From positions 1-60,394 of the forward strand of contig CAZYCC010000001.1 of NCBI GenBank assembly GCA_964645985.1: 60,394 nt of DNA, given 5' to 3'. Position numbers and translations under genes: made by a program. Below are positions 53,131 to 60,340 of the stretch, one piece after another (position 1 is the stretch's first letter; each line of letters starts with the position of its first letter). This DNA comes from CAZYCC01 sp964645985 (lineage in GTDB: Bacteria > Bacillota > Clostridia > Oscillospirales > CAG-272). The notes beneath the pieces were generated by a model that saw nothing but the letters and a program-made list of their open reading frames with translations, had not been told where the DNA came from and ran no database searches.

Positions 53131-53400
53131 TACAAGAAAACGCGAAAATAAGCAGGAACGCAACATTTGCCTACAGGCGCGCGGGGCAGATTAGCCCGCG
53201 CGGCAGCTCGTGCAAAAAACGCGGGGCGCGCGGGGCAGCCCGTATACCGTACAAGAAAACGCGCAGTTGAGCGGGAGCGCAACCTTAGCTCGCGGGGTCA
53301 CGAAACCGGGCAGCTCGCGCGACAGCTCGTGCAGAAAAACGTGGGGTGAGTAGGAGCGCGCCTTGGCCCACGGGGTCGCGGTGCGTCAACGCGGGGCGCG
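53131..53400. repeat. Imperfect repeat units between gmk and rpoZ
   Basis: Two imperfect units of about 95 bases begin at 53131 and 53250. They share TACAAGAAAACGCG, AGCxGGAxCGCAAC, GGGCAG, CAGCTCGTGCA and AAAACGxGGGG. A third, partial and more diverged copy starts near 53348. Confidence 0.6.
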
Positions 53401-53407
53401 CCTCTCC

Positions 53408-54136
53408 TTATGCTTCCCCGTAAAAGTCGCGCAGAAAGCCCTCCACCCCGCCCGGCAGGCGCGCGGTGCGGCGGGTCTCCGCCTCGACGATTGTCCGCAC
53501 GAGCGCGGCGGTGCGCTCGGGCGCGCCGGTCTCGTTGCGCAGCAGATAGTCGTATTCGCGCAGGCGCGAGAGCTCCCCGCGCGCCGCGGCGAGCCGCAGG
53601 CGCAGCGCCTCCTCGCTCTCGGTGCCCCGCCCGCGCAGGCGCGCCTCCAGCGTCATCGCGTCCGGTGGCACGAGCATCACAAGCAGCGCGTCCGGCTCCT
53701 TCTCTTTGACCTGCAATGCGCCCTTCACCTCGATTTCGAGGATAACATGCCGCCCCGCCGCCCGCAGCCGCTCAACCGGGGCGCGCGGCGTGCCGTAGGC
53801 GTTGCCGCAGTATTCCGCGCTCTCGAGAAAGCGGTCGTCCGCGATACCGGCGCGAAACTGCTCGCGCGTGAGAAAATAATAGTCGCGCCCGTCCACCTCG
53901 CCCGGGCGCGGCGCGCGTGTCGTCGCCGAGACCGAATAGGCGAAGGCGGGGTCGCGCAGAAGTTCGCGCAGGACGGTGCCCTTGCCGCTCCCGGCGGGGC
54001 CGGAGACGACGAGGAGCAGCCCGCGCGCGCGCGGCGGTTCTGTTTCATCTTTACCCGAATCGGGCAAAGGGGAGAGGATCGGATCTGTCGGCGGCAAGGG
54101 AGGGTCGCCTTGCGCGGCGGGGGTGGTCGGGGTCAT
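53408..54136 (-). CDS. gmk: Guanylate kinase
   Basis: A 242-residue guanylate kinase with an N-terminal Pro-rich extension of about 38 residues; the usual length is near 205. The P-loop is GPAGSGKGT (from residue 46), followed by YSVSATTRAPRPGEVDGRDY, which binds GMP, and EIEVKGALQV. It phosphorylates GMP to GDP. No Shine-Dalgarno sequence; the leader is CCCTCTTTTTTCCT before ATG 54136. The extension might mean the real start is internal, but no internal ATG precedes the P-loop. Confidence 0.95.
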   Translation of the reverse strand: MTPTTPAAQGDPPLPPTDPILSPLPDSGKDETEPPRARGLLLVVSGPAGSGKGTVLRELLRDPAFAYSVSATTRAPRPGEVDGRDYYFLTREQFRAGIADDRFLESAEYCGNAYGTPRAPVERLRAAGRHVILEIEVKGALQVKEKEPDALLVMLVPPDAMTLEARLRGRGTESEEALRLRLAAARGELSRLREYDYLLRNETGAPERTAALVRTIVEAETRRTARLPGGVEGFLRDFYGEA

Positions 54137-54217
54137 AGGAAAAAAGAGGGGGTCGAAACGGTCTATCGCGAAAAATCATCTAAAGCGGCGATGCCGGGGC
54201 ACGCCGGTTCGCGGCAC

Positions 54218-55102
54218 TCACTCGAGGTTTTGCACCTGCTCGCGGATTTTCTCAAGCAGGGTTTTCATCTCGACAACGAGGGCGCAGGTATCACTATCGG
54301 CGCATTTGGAGGCGATGGTATTCGTCTCGCGGTTCATTTCCTGCAGCAGAAAATCGAGCCGTCGCCCCACCGCGCCGCCCTCGGCGAAGATTTTTTCAAA
54401 GGAGGAGATATGCGCGCGAAGGCGCACCAGCTCCTCGTCCACGGCGCTCGCGTCGGCGAAGATGGCGCACTCGGTCAGCACGCGCGCGGGGTCGGCGGCC
54501 ACCCCCCGCTCCTCGAGCACCGCCTTGAGCCTTGCCTCCAGGCGCGCGCGGTATCGCGCGGTGTACTCCTCGGCGCGCGCCTCGATTTGTCCTACCATCC
54601 CGGCAAACTCGTCTTTTTTGGAGAGAAGATCACGCGAAAGCGCCTCCCCCTCGCGCTCCCGCGCGAAAAGAAAGGCGGAGAGCGCCTCGGTAAGGACCGG
54701 GGAGAGCTCCTCCCAGTCGCGCTCCTCATCCTCGGCGGCGCTCGCGGCGCGAAAGAGATCGCGGTTTTGCGCGACGCGCATCACCGTGATGTCATCGGGC
54801 AGGTCAAAACTGTCGCGCAGCTGCCGCAGAGCGGCAAGATATGAGCGAGCCGCCCCCACATCGAGCGTGAGCGGGGCATCCTCGCTCACGCTCACGCTCA
54901 GCGTGACGAGGACGTCCACCTTCCCGCGCGTGACCCGCTCGGCCACCGCCCGCCGCACCCTCTCCTCGAGCGGCGCGAGCGCGCGCGGCAGCTTCACCGC
55001 AATATCGAGGTAGCGGTTGTTGACCGCGCGCATCTCAACGGCGATCTCCCGCCCGGCGGTAGCCGCGCGCGCCCGCCCGTAGGCGGTCATACTGCGAACC
55101 AT
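54218..55102 (-). CDS. YicC family endoribonuclease-like protein
   Basis: A 294-residue YicC/YloC protein of usual length. The N-terminus MVRSMTAYGRA, then VEMRAVNNRYLDIAVKLPRA and RGKVDVLVTLSV, and the C-terminal REVxxQ-type end (ADSDTCALVVEMKTLLEKIR) are typical. E. coli YicC is an endoribonuclease; the role in Firmicutes is less clear. The remA gene that often separates yicC and gmk is absent. A heptanucleotide array ends eight bases before the ATG, and there is no Shine-Dalgarno sequence. Confidence 0.93.
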   Translation of the reverse strand: MVRSMTAYGRARAATAGREIAVEMRAVNNRYLDIAVKLPRALAPLEERVRRAVAERVTRGKVDVLVTLSVSVSEDAPLTLDVGAARSYLAALRQLRDSFDLPDDITVMRVAQNRDLFRAASAAEDEERDWEELSPVLTEALSAFLFAREREGEALSRDLLSKKDEFAGMVGQIEARAEEYTARYRARLEARLKAVLEERGVAADPARVLTECAIFADASAVDEELVRLRAHISSFEKIFAEGGAVGRRLDFLLQEMNRETNTIASKCADSDTCALVVEMKTLLEKIREQVQNLE

Positions 55103-55110
55103 AGCTGCGA

Positions 55111-55156
55111 ATAGTGAGTAGTGGATAGTGGATAGTGATTAGATAGTGGATAGTGG
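55111..55156. repeat. Heptanucleotide array (NWAGTGR), just 5' of yicC
   Basis: Units ATAGTGA, GTAGTGG, ATAGTGG, ATAGTGA, a 4-base TTAG, ATAGTGG, ATAGTGG. In the yicC sense it is C-rich and ends eight bases before the start codon. Confidence 0.85.
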
Positions 55157-55189
55157 TTGGATGGTGTGCAGCGGGAAAGTTTACGCTAT

Positions 55190-55224
55190 CCACTAACCAC
55201 TAACCACTCTCCACTAACCACTAT
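55190..55224. repeat. Heptanucleotide array (YCACTWN) containing a stop codon
   Basis: Five perfect-phase units: CCACTAA, CCACTAA, CCACTCT, CCACTAA, CCACTAT. The last contains the TAG stop of the membrane protein gene. Its orientation is opposite to the array at 55111-55156, so the two can pair. Confidence 0.88.
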
Positions 55225-56399
55225 TCCGCGCCGCCGCTCCCATCTTGCGGCGCGGCGTTTTGCTCGTTGGTAGGTGCCGATACATTTTGTTCCGGCATAC
55301 TCTGTTCCGTCGCGCTCTGTTCCGGCGTAATCTGCTCCGCCGCACCTTGCGCCGCCGCGCCTGCGCTATCGGAAGAATCGGCGCTGCCCGTGGCGGGGGT
55401 TTCCTCCGCGACGGTGGTTTCCTCCCCGGCGGCGGCAGCCGTCTCGGCGGAAGTATCCGCCTCGGCGGAGGCAGCCGCCTCGGTGGCAGCGTTCGCCTCG
55501 GTGGCGCTCACTTCTGCCGGGGAGCGGCAGAAGGCGGCAAGGCGCATTAGCGCGTAGAGCGAAATCGCGATCTCAACGCAGGTGTAGATCGTCGAAATGC
55601 CCATCGGGAAGCGCCCGGCAAAGGAGAAGAGCAGGGTCGGCACGGCGTCCGAGAAGCAGAAGAGCAGGGTCATCATCCCCGCCGTGAAGAGCAGCGACAG
55701 CCGCCCCCTCCCGACGATCCATCGCAGCTCTGCGGCGGCGAAGAGCATCGCCGAGAGAAAGGCGACGAGAGGCCCTAAGCGCTCGGGCGAGTTCATCGGG
55801 ATGCTCATATCGAAATTGAGCACGAGCATCTCAAGGGCGCACCAGAGAAGGAAAAATATCCCGAGGACCGCGCGCGGCGTGGCCTTCGGTTTCTCGGCAA
55901 AGGAGGTGTAGAGAAAATAGGCGGCGGCGGGGACGGCCACCGCGAGCGCGAGGAACTGCAGCGTCTGCCCGGCGTCGCTTTGTAGGCGATTGCCGGTAAA
56001 CAGGTGCCAGAACCAGCTGTCCTCGACCGAATACCGCCCGACATCCAGGCCCGAGACGGCGTAGATCGCCTGCATAATCACCGTCGCGAGCAGAAAAAAG
56101 CCGGCGAGCGCCGCGAAGAGCGTCCCGGTGGAGGAGGGCGCGGGGTAAGGCTCGCCCTTGCCTTTTCCGCGGAAGAGAAGGAGGCCCGCAAGGCAAAAGA
56201 GCAGCGCGAGCGCCGTCAGCGCGGCGAGCAGCCCCTCGGCGGGGCCGCGCTCGAAAAAGCGCATCTCGTAGTCGTAGGCGACGCCGAACATCGCCGTGCG
56301 GCAAACGGTGACGAGCAGCACGAGCGCGATTCCCACCGCGAAAACGCCGCGGTAGAGCCGCGTCTCGCGCGCGGGGCGCGGGGAGGGAGAGGAGGACAT
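55221..56399 (-). CDS. Polytopic membrane protein of unknown function with low-complexity tail
   Basis: A 392-residue protein. Residues about 18-300 hold around eight hydrophobic segments. The C-terminal 90 residues form an Ala/Thr/Glu-rich tail (TSAETAAAAGEETTVAEETP) ending in imperfect PEQSATEQSMPEQN-type repeats, probably cytoplasmic or in the wall. I do not recognise a family. It is the first gene of the cluster running into yicC and gmk, driven by the promoter at 56836-56864. It has no Shine-Dalgarno sequence, and heptanucleotide arrays flank it on both sides; the 3' array supplies its stop codon. Confidence 0.8.
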   Translation of the reverse strand: MSSSPSPRPARETRLYRGVFAVGIALVLLVTVCRTAMFGVAYDYEMRFFERGPAEGLLAALTALALLFCLAGLLLFRGKGKGEPYPAPSSTGTLFAALAGFFLLATVIMQAIYAVSGLDVGRYSVEDSWFWHLFTGNRLQSDAGQTLQFLALAVAVPAAAYFLYTSFAEKPKATPRAVLGIFFLLWCALEMLVLNFDMSIPMNSPERLGPLVAFLSAMLFAAAELRWIVGRGRLSLLFTAGMMTLLFCFSDAVPTLLFSFAGRFPMGISTIYTCVEIAISLYALMRLAAFCRSPAEVSATEANAATEAAASAEADTSAETAAAAGEETTVAEETPATGSADSSDSAGAAAQGAAEQITPEQSATEQSMPEQNVSAPTNEQNAAPQDGSGGAE

Positions 56400-56410
56400 G
56401 GCAGCAGGAA

Positions 56411-56454
56411 ATAGTGATTAGTGGAGAGTGGATAGTGAAAAGTGGAGAGTGGGG
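56411..56454. repeat. Heptanucleotide array (NWAGTGR), left of gap
   Basis: Six perfect-phase units, ATAGTGA, TTAGTGG, AGAGTGG, ATAGTGA, AAAGTGG, AGAGTGG, run into the gap. It begins 11 bases before the start codon of the membrane protein gene. Confidence 0.88.
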
Positions 56455-56554
56455 NNNNNNNNNNNNNNNNNNNNNNNNNNNNNNNNNNNNNNNNNNNNNN
56501 NNNNNNNNNNNNNNNNNNNNNNNNNNNNNNNNNNNNNNNNNNNNNNNNNNNNNN
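56455..56554. other. Assembly gap (100 N) inside a heptanucleotide array
   Basis: Exactly 100 N. Both flanks carry the same word AGTGGAGAGTGGGG, so the assembly broke inside the repeat. Confidence 0.97.
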
Positions 56555-56659
56555 AGTGGAGAGTGGGGTGTGAGCAGTGGATAGTGGATAGTGGTTGAGT
56601 TTAGTGGGCAGTGGATAGTGATTAGTGGATAGTGGAGAGTGAGGTGTGGGCAGTGAATA
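56555..56659. repeat. Heptanucleotide array (NWAGTGR), right of gap
   Basis: Continuation of the same array, with units such as ATAGTGG, TTAGTGG, GCAGTGG, ATAGTGA, AGAGTGA. In the sense of the membrane protein gene it is C-rich and lies in its predicted 5' untranslated region. Confidence 0.85.
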
Positions 56660-56835
56660 GGCGCGGTGCGCCCGAGCAAAACCCGCAGGGAGAGAGACCC
56701 GCCGGGGAGGGCGGTCCAAAAGGAGACCGGGAGAGCGCGGGGAGGGCGACCCGTTCGCCGCCCCGCGGGGTCTCTCCCGAGGCAAAGGAGCGCCCCGGCT
56801 ATCGTCCATTTCCGCGAAAGGGATATTTTCCTCCT

Positions 56836-56864
56836 ATTATACCCCACCTCGCCGGATTTTGCAA
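56836..56864 (-). promoter_or_regulatory. Promoter of the membrane protein / yicC / gmk cluster
   Basis: Minus-strand TTGCAA (56859-56864), 17-base spacer, TATAAT (56836-56841). The start codon is more than 430 bases downstream, across the gap. Confidence 0.72.
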
Positions 56865-56948
56865 CCCGCCCCGCCCCGCGCCCCGCTCCATTTCTGTAAA
56901 AGAATTGTGAAATCCTCCCCCCCGCGATCCCCCGCGCTCCGCGTCTGA

Positions 56949-56983
56949 CCACTATCCACTATCCACTAATCACTTCCCACTAT
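56949..56983. repeat. Heptanucleotide array (YCACTWN), upstream of the peptidase-dockerin gene
   Basis: Five perfect-phase units: CCACTAT, CCACTAT, CCACTAA, TCACTTC, CCACTAT. It ends 16 bases before the -35 box of the plus-strand promoter. Confidence 0.87.
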
Positions 56984-56999
56984 CCCGCGCGTGCGCCAC

Positions 57000-57028
57000 T
57001 TGACAAGAGGGGGCGGGCGCGGTATACT
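57000..57028 (+). promoter_or_regulatory. Promoter of the secreted peptidase-dockerin gene
   Basis: TTGACA (57000-57005), 17-base spacer, TATACT (57023-57028). The chosen ATG is about 285 bases downstream; the stretch between holds no recognised element. Confidence 0.78.
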
Positions 57029-57313
57029 TTCCTTTGAAAGAATCGAAGGCGCGCGCGCCGCGGCACCCCCGCGGCAGCGCGCGAGAACAACCCCCCGAAG
57101 CTCCCCCGGCGAGTGCCCACGGAGCGGCGCGCGCGGCATCGCGCGATCATCACGGCGAGGACTGCCCCACGGGCCCCGGGAGATTTCTCTCCCCCCGCGC
57201 GGGAACGTCATTTTCTCCCCCTCGTGGGAGAGCGCTCCCCCTCGTGGGTGAGCGCGGTTTTTCTCATCGCCGCGCCGGGCAAGAGCGGCCCGCGCGGCGA
57301 CAGATGGTGTGAG

Positions 57314-60097
57314 ATGGGTTTTCGGGGAAGAGGACACCGCGCCCTCGCGGGAGGGCGGCGCGGCGCGGCGCGCGCGCTCGCGGGGTTTCTCGCGGCGCTT
57401 TTGCTTTTCTGCGCGCTACCGCTCGCGACGGCGGCGCCCGCGGCGACCGGCAACACCGCCGAGATTTCCGGCGCGCGCGGCACCGACTTCACCGATAACG
57501 CCTACATTGCGCAGAAGCTGCAGGAGCTCTTTAACCTCCTGCCTTACAGCAAGTACCCCTATTTCACCATTTGGGGAGACCGCTCCTGCGGCAACAGCCA
57601 GTGCTCTTACTGCATGGGCGCGAATGTCGCGCGCGAGCACCCGAACCTTCGCAGCCTCGGCATTGTCGACCCTCACACCTGCTGGTCCTGCTTTGCCTTC
57701 GCGCGCTACGCTTTCCTTTACATCTTCGGCATCACCGCCGACGGGCTCAACTACTACGGCAATGTGGAGGAGGGGGGCAACCTGCAGCGCGTCGGGCGGG
57801 TGGCGCGCGGCGGCATCGGCAATATCGAGGGCGACTACGACGCCTACACGCGCGAGAATCTCCTCGCTCTGCTCGGGCGCGCCCGCCCGGGCGATATTCT
57901 GCAGGCAAACGGCAGCGCCGGCTCGGGCAACCACACGATGGTCTTTCTCGGGGCGGACAGCGGCGGCATCACCGTCCTGCACGACAATATGTTTAAGTAC
58001 AACGAGGACGCGTTAGGTGCGCCTTACGACTTCAACCGCGTCCTCGTTTCGCGAATCACCTACGAGAACCTGACCTCCTATTGGGGAAACATCGTTTCGG
58101 TGCTGCGCGCGCGGCAGGACGCCTGGAGCGAGGCGTGGAGCGGCGGCAGGACCTGCGAGACCCATACCTATACCGATGAGGGGGGCGACTTCTGCACGGT
58201 CTGCGGCGCGCGGTACGAGGCGACCTACGACCCCGCCGCCGCCGGCGTTTACCGCGCCGTCACCGTCTCCACCCTGCGCCCCTCTCCCTATTTTTCCGCC
58301 GAGGGCCGGGAGATCCTTCCCGAGGGGGCGACGCTCGCGGTTGCGGCGAGCCTTACGAACTCCGTGGGCGATCGCTGGTATCTGCTCACCGACGGCAGCT
58401 ACACCCACGGCGACAACCTCATCGCGGCGCAGGAGCCGAGCGGCGCGCCGACGATCGCGATGGCGGGCTACCCCGCGGGAAACCTGCCCGAGGGCGCTTC
58501 CTTTGACCTCTCAGGCAGCGTCGAGGGCAAGAGTACCCTCTCCTCGGTAGACGGCACGCTCATTTCATCGAGCGGCGAGGAGCGCCAGAGTGCGCACGTC
58601 TCCCCGGGCATGGCGCGCCTTGATATTTACGCGAGCGAGGTCAATTACTCTCTGCGCTTCGGGCGCCTCTCCCCCGGAAAATGGCATTTTCTCCTCTCGG
58701 CGCGCGATGAGGACGGGCGCACCGCGCTCTTCAAGAGCGACTTCACGGTCGGCGGCGGCGGCGAGGACTACACGCCTCCCGCGCCTCCCGCGCCGGTTCT
58801 CTCCGGCAAGAGTGCCGACAGCGTCACCCTAGAGAAGGTCCCGGGCCTAGAGTACCGCCGCGATGGAGGAGAATGGCAGGCGAGCAACCTCTTTACGGGT
58901 CTATCGCCCGAGACGACCTACCTCTTCACCGCGCGCGTGGCGGCAAGCGGCCTTGCCAATCCCTCCCCCGAGAGCCCGCCCCTCACGGTGACGACCGACC
59001 CGCCGCCGACGATTATCGTCCCGCCCCCCGAGCTATCCTCGGTGACCGACACGAGCGTCACGCTCGCCCTCGAGGAGGGCTATGAATACAGCATGGACCG
59101 CGTGACCTGGCAGGAAAGCCCCACCTTCACAGGCCTCGCGCCCTCCACCGCCTATTTCTTTTATCATCGCCCGATAGGTGAGGCGAGCGCGGCCTGCATT
59201 GGCCTGCCGGTCCTCACAGATAAGCCTACCCCCGCCGCCCCGCCGCCCCCCGCGCTCACTTTCGCCGGCGAGAGCGAGCTGCACTTTGAGGGCAGCGACC
59301 TCTTCGAATATAGCCTCGACGGCGGCGCGTGGCAGCGCAGCCCCATTTTCGCGGGCCTGCTGCCCGGGCACACCTACAGCGTGCGCGCGCGCCTCGCCGC
59401 GACCGCCGCCGCCTACCCGGGCGCGCCCTCCGAGCCGACCCTCGCCGCGACCGACCGCCACTATCCCGTTCGCCCTGCCGCCCCGACCCTCGCCGAGAAG
59501 CACGGCGGGACCGTGACGCTCACCGCCACCCAAGGGATGGAATACAGCCTCGACGGCGAGCACTTCACCGCAAGCCCGGTTTTCAAGGGGCTGCAGGTGT
59601 CGATGGTGTACGTCTTCTATCAGCGCGTTGCCGAGTCCTCCGAGAGCTACGGCAGCGAAACGAGCGACGGCTTATCTGTCTCGATACTGCCGGGTTCTCT
59701 CTCCTCGCGCCTATACCGCGTCGATGAGGAGGCGCGCGAGATTTCCGCGATTCCGGCGGCAACGCCCCTGCGCGAGGTGATTTCGTCTTTGCCCGAGGGC
59801 GATTATGTGCGGGTGTACGGCCCCGCGGGCGATCAGATCGGCGGGGGAGGCTTCGCCGGGACCGGCGTGCGCGTCGCCATCTGCGACGGCGACCGCCCCG
59901 AGACGGTCTACACGCTGCTCGTGGAGGGAGATCTCGACGGCGACGGCATCCCGACGGTTAACGACGCGGCGCTGCTCACCGCCGCCCTCTCGGAGGGGGC
60001 CTCCCTCCCTCTCGCCGCCGCAGACCTCACGCGCGACGGCAAACTGAACCTCCAAGACCTCGCCGCCCTGCGCTCGCGCATCCTGCACGGGCAGTGA
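57314..60097 (+). CDS. Secreted candidate cysteine peptidase with FN3-like repeats and dockerin
   Basis: A 927-residue secreted protein from ATG 57314; the frame is open upstream, but a signal sequence (LAGFLAALLLFCALPLATAA) begins here. Residues about 55-260 look like a papain-fold (NlpC/P60 or CHAP-type) domain with a candidate nucleophile in HTCWSCFAFARYAF and a His in GNHTMVFLG. A single CxxCG module follows (CETHTYTDEGGDFCTVCGAR). Several FN3-like repeats, recognised by LEYRRDGGEWQASNLFTGL and YEYSMDRVTWQESPTFTGL, fill residues about 490-820. A type I dockerin with two calcium loops ends it (GDLDGDGIPTVNDAALLTAA; ADLTRDGKLNLQDLAALRSR). No clear Shine-Dalgarno sequence. Confidence 0.8.
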   Translation: MGFRGRGHRALAGGRRGAARALAGFLAALLLFCALPLATAAPAATGNTAEISGARGTDFTDNAYIAQKLQELFNLLPYSKYPYFTIWGDRSCGNSQCSYCMGANVAREHPNLRSLGIVDPHTCWSCFAFARYAFLYIFGITADGLNYYGNVEEGGNLQRVGRVARGGIGNIEGDYDAYTRENLLALLGRARPGDILQANGSAGSGNHTMVFLGADSGGITVLHDNMFKYNEDALGAPYDFNRVLVSRITYENLTSYWGNIVSVLRARQDAWSEAWSGGRTCETHTYTDEGGDFCTVCGARYEATYDPAAAGVYRAVTVSTLRPSPYFSAEGREILPEGATLAVAASLTNSVGDRWYLLTDGSYTHGDNLIAAQEPSGAPTIAMAGYPAGNLPEGASFDLSGSVEGKSTLSSVDGTLISSSGEERQSAHVSPGMARLDIYASEVNYSLRFGRLSPGKWHFLLSARDEDGRTALFKSDFTVGGGGEDYTPPAPPAPVLSGKSADSVTLEKVPGLEYRRDGGEWQASNLFTGLSPETTYLFTARVAASGLANPSPESPPLTVTTDPPPTIIVPPPELSSVTDTSVTLALEEGYEYSMDRVTWQESPTFTGLAPSTAYFFYHRPIGEASAACIGLPVLTDKPTPAAPPPPALTFAGESELHFEGSDLFEYSLDGGAWQRSPIFAGLLPGHTYSVRARLAATAAAYPGAPSEPTLAATDRHYPVRPAAPTLAEKHGGTVTLTATQGMEYSLDGEHFTASPVFKGLQVSMVYVFYQRVAESSESYGSETSDGLSVSILPGSLSSRLYRVDEEAREISAIPAATPLREVISSLPEGDYVRVYGPAGDQIGGGGFAGTGVRVAICDGDRPETVYTLLVEGDLDGDGIPTVNDAALLTAALSEGASLPLAAADLTRDGKLNLQDLAALRSRILHGQ

Positions 60098-60340
60098 AAG
60101 GGCAATCACCGGTGGGAGAACCGCCGCGGGGCGCGGTATATCTGAGGCTTGCCCAAGAAAAGCTCACAGGTGCGGGGGTATCGGGAACACCTCGGGAAAA
60201 CCGCCGCGGAGTGGAAACTGCCGAAGGCCTCAAACAAAGAAACACCGCGCGGGGGATCTATCGGAATTTTTTGTAAAGGAAACACTATCGGGCAAGAAGC
60301 CGCCCGGGGACACCCCCCGGGAAACATCGTGAAAAATTGT
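60098..60340. other. Intergenic region before the tRNA
   Basis: I see no gene, terminator or promoter that I can support here. Confidence 0.4.

Noticed and set aside
53363..54844. Plus-strand frame of 493 codons over gmk and yicC
   Set aside because: Antisense to two recognised housekeeping genes.
31363..56983. Heptanucleotide arrays as CRISPR
   Set aside because: Units are 7 bases with no unique spacers of 25-40 bases, and no cas genes are near.
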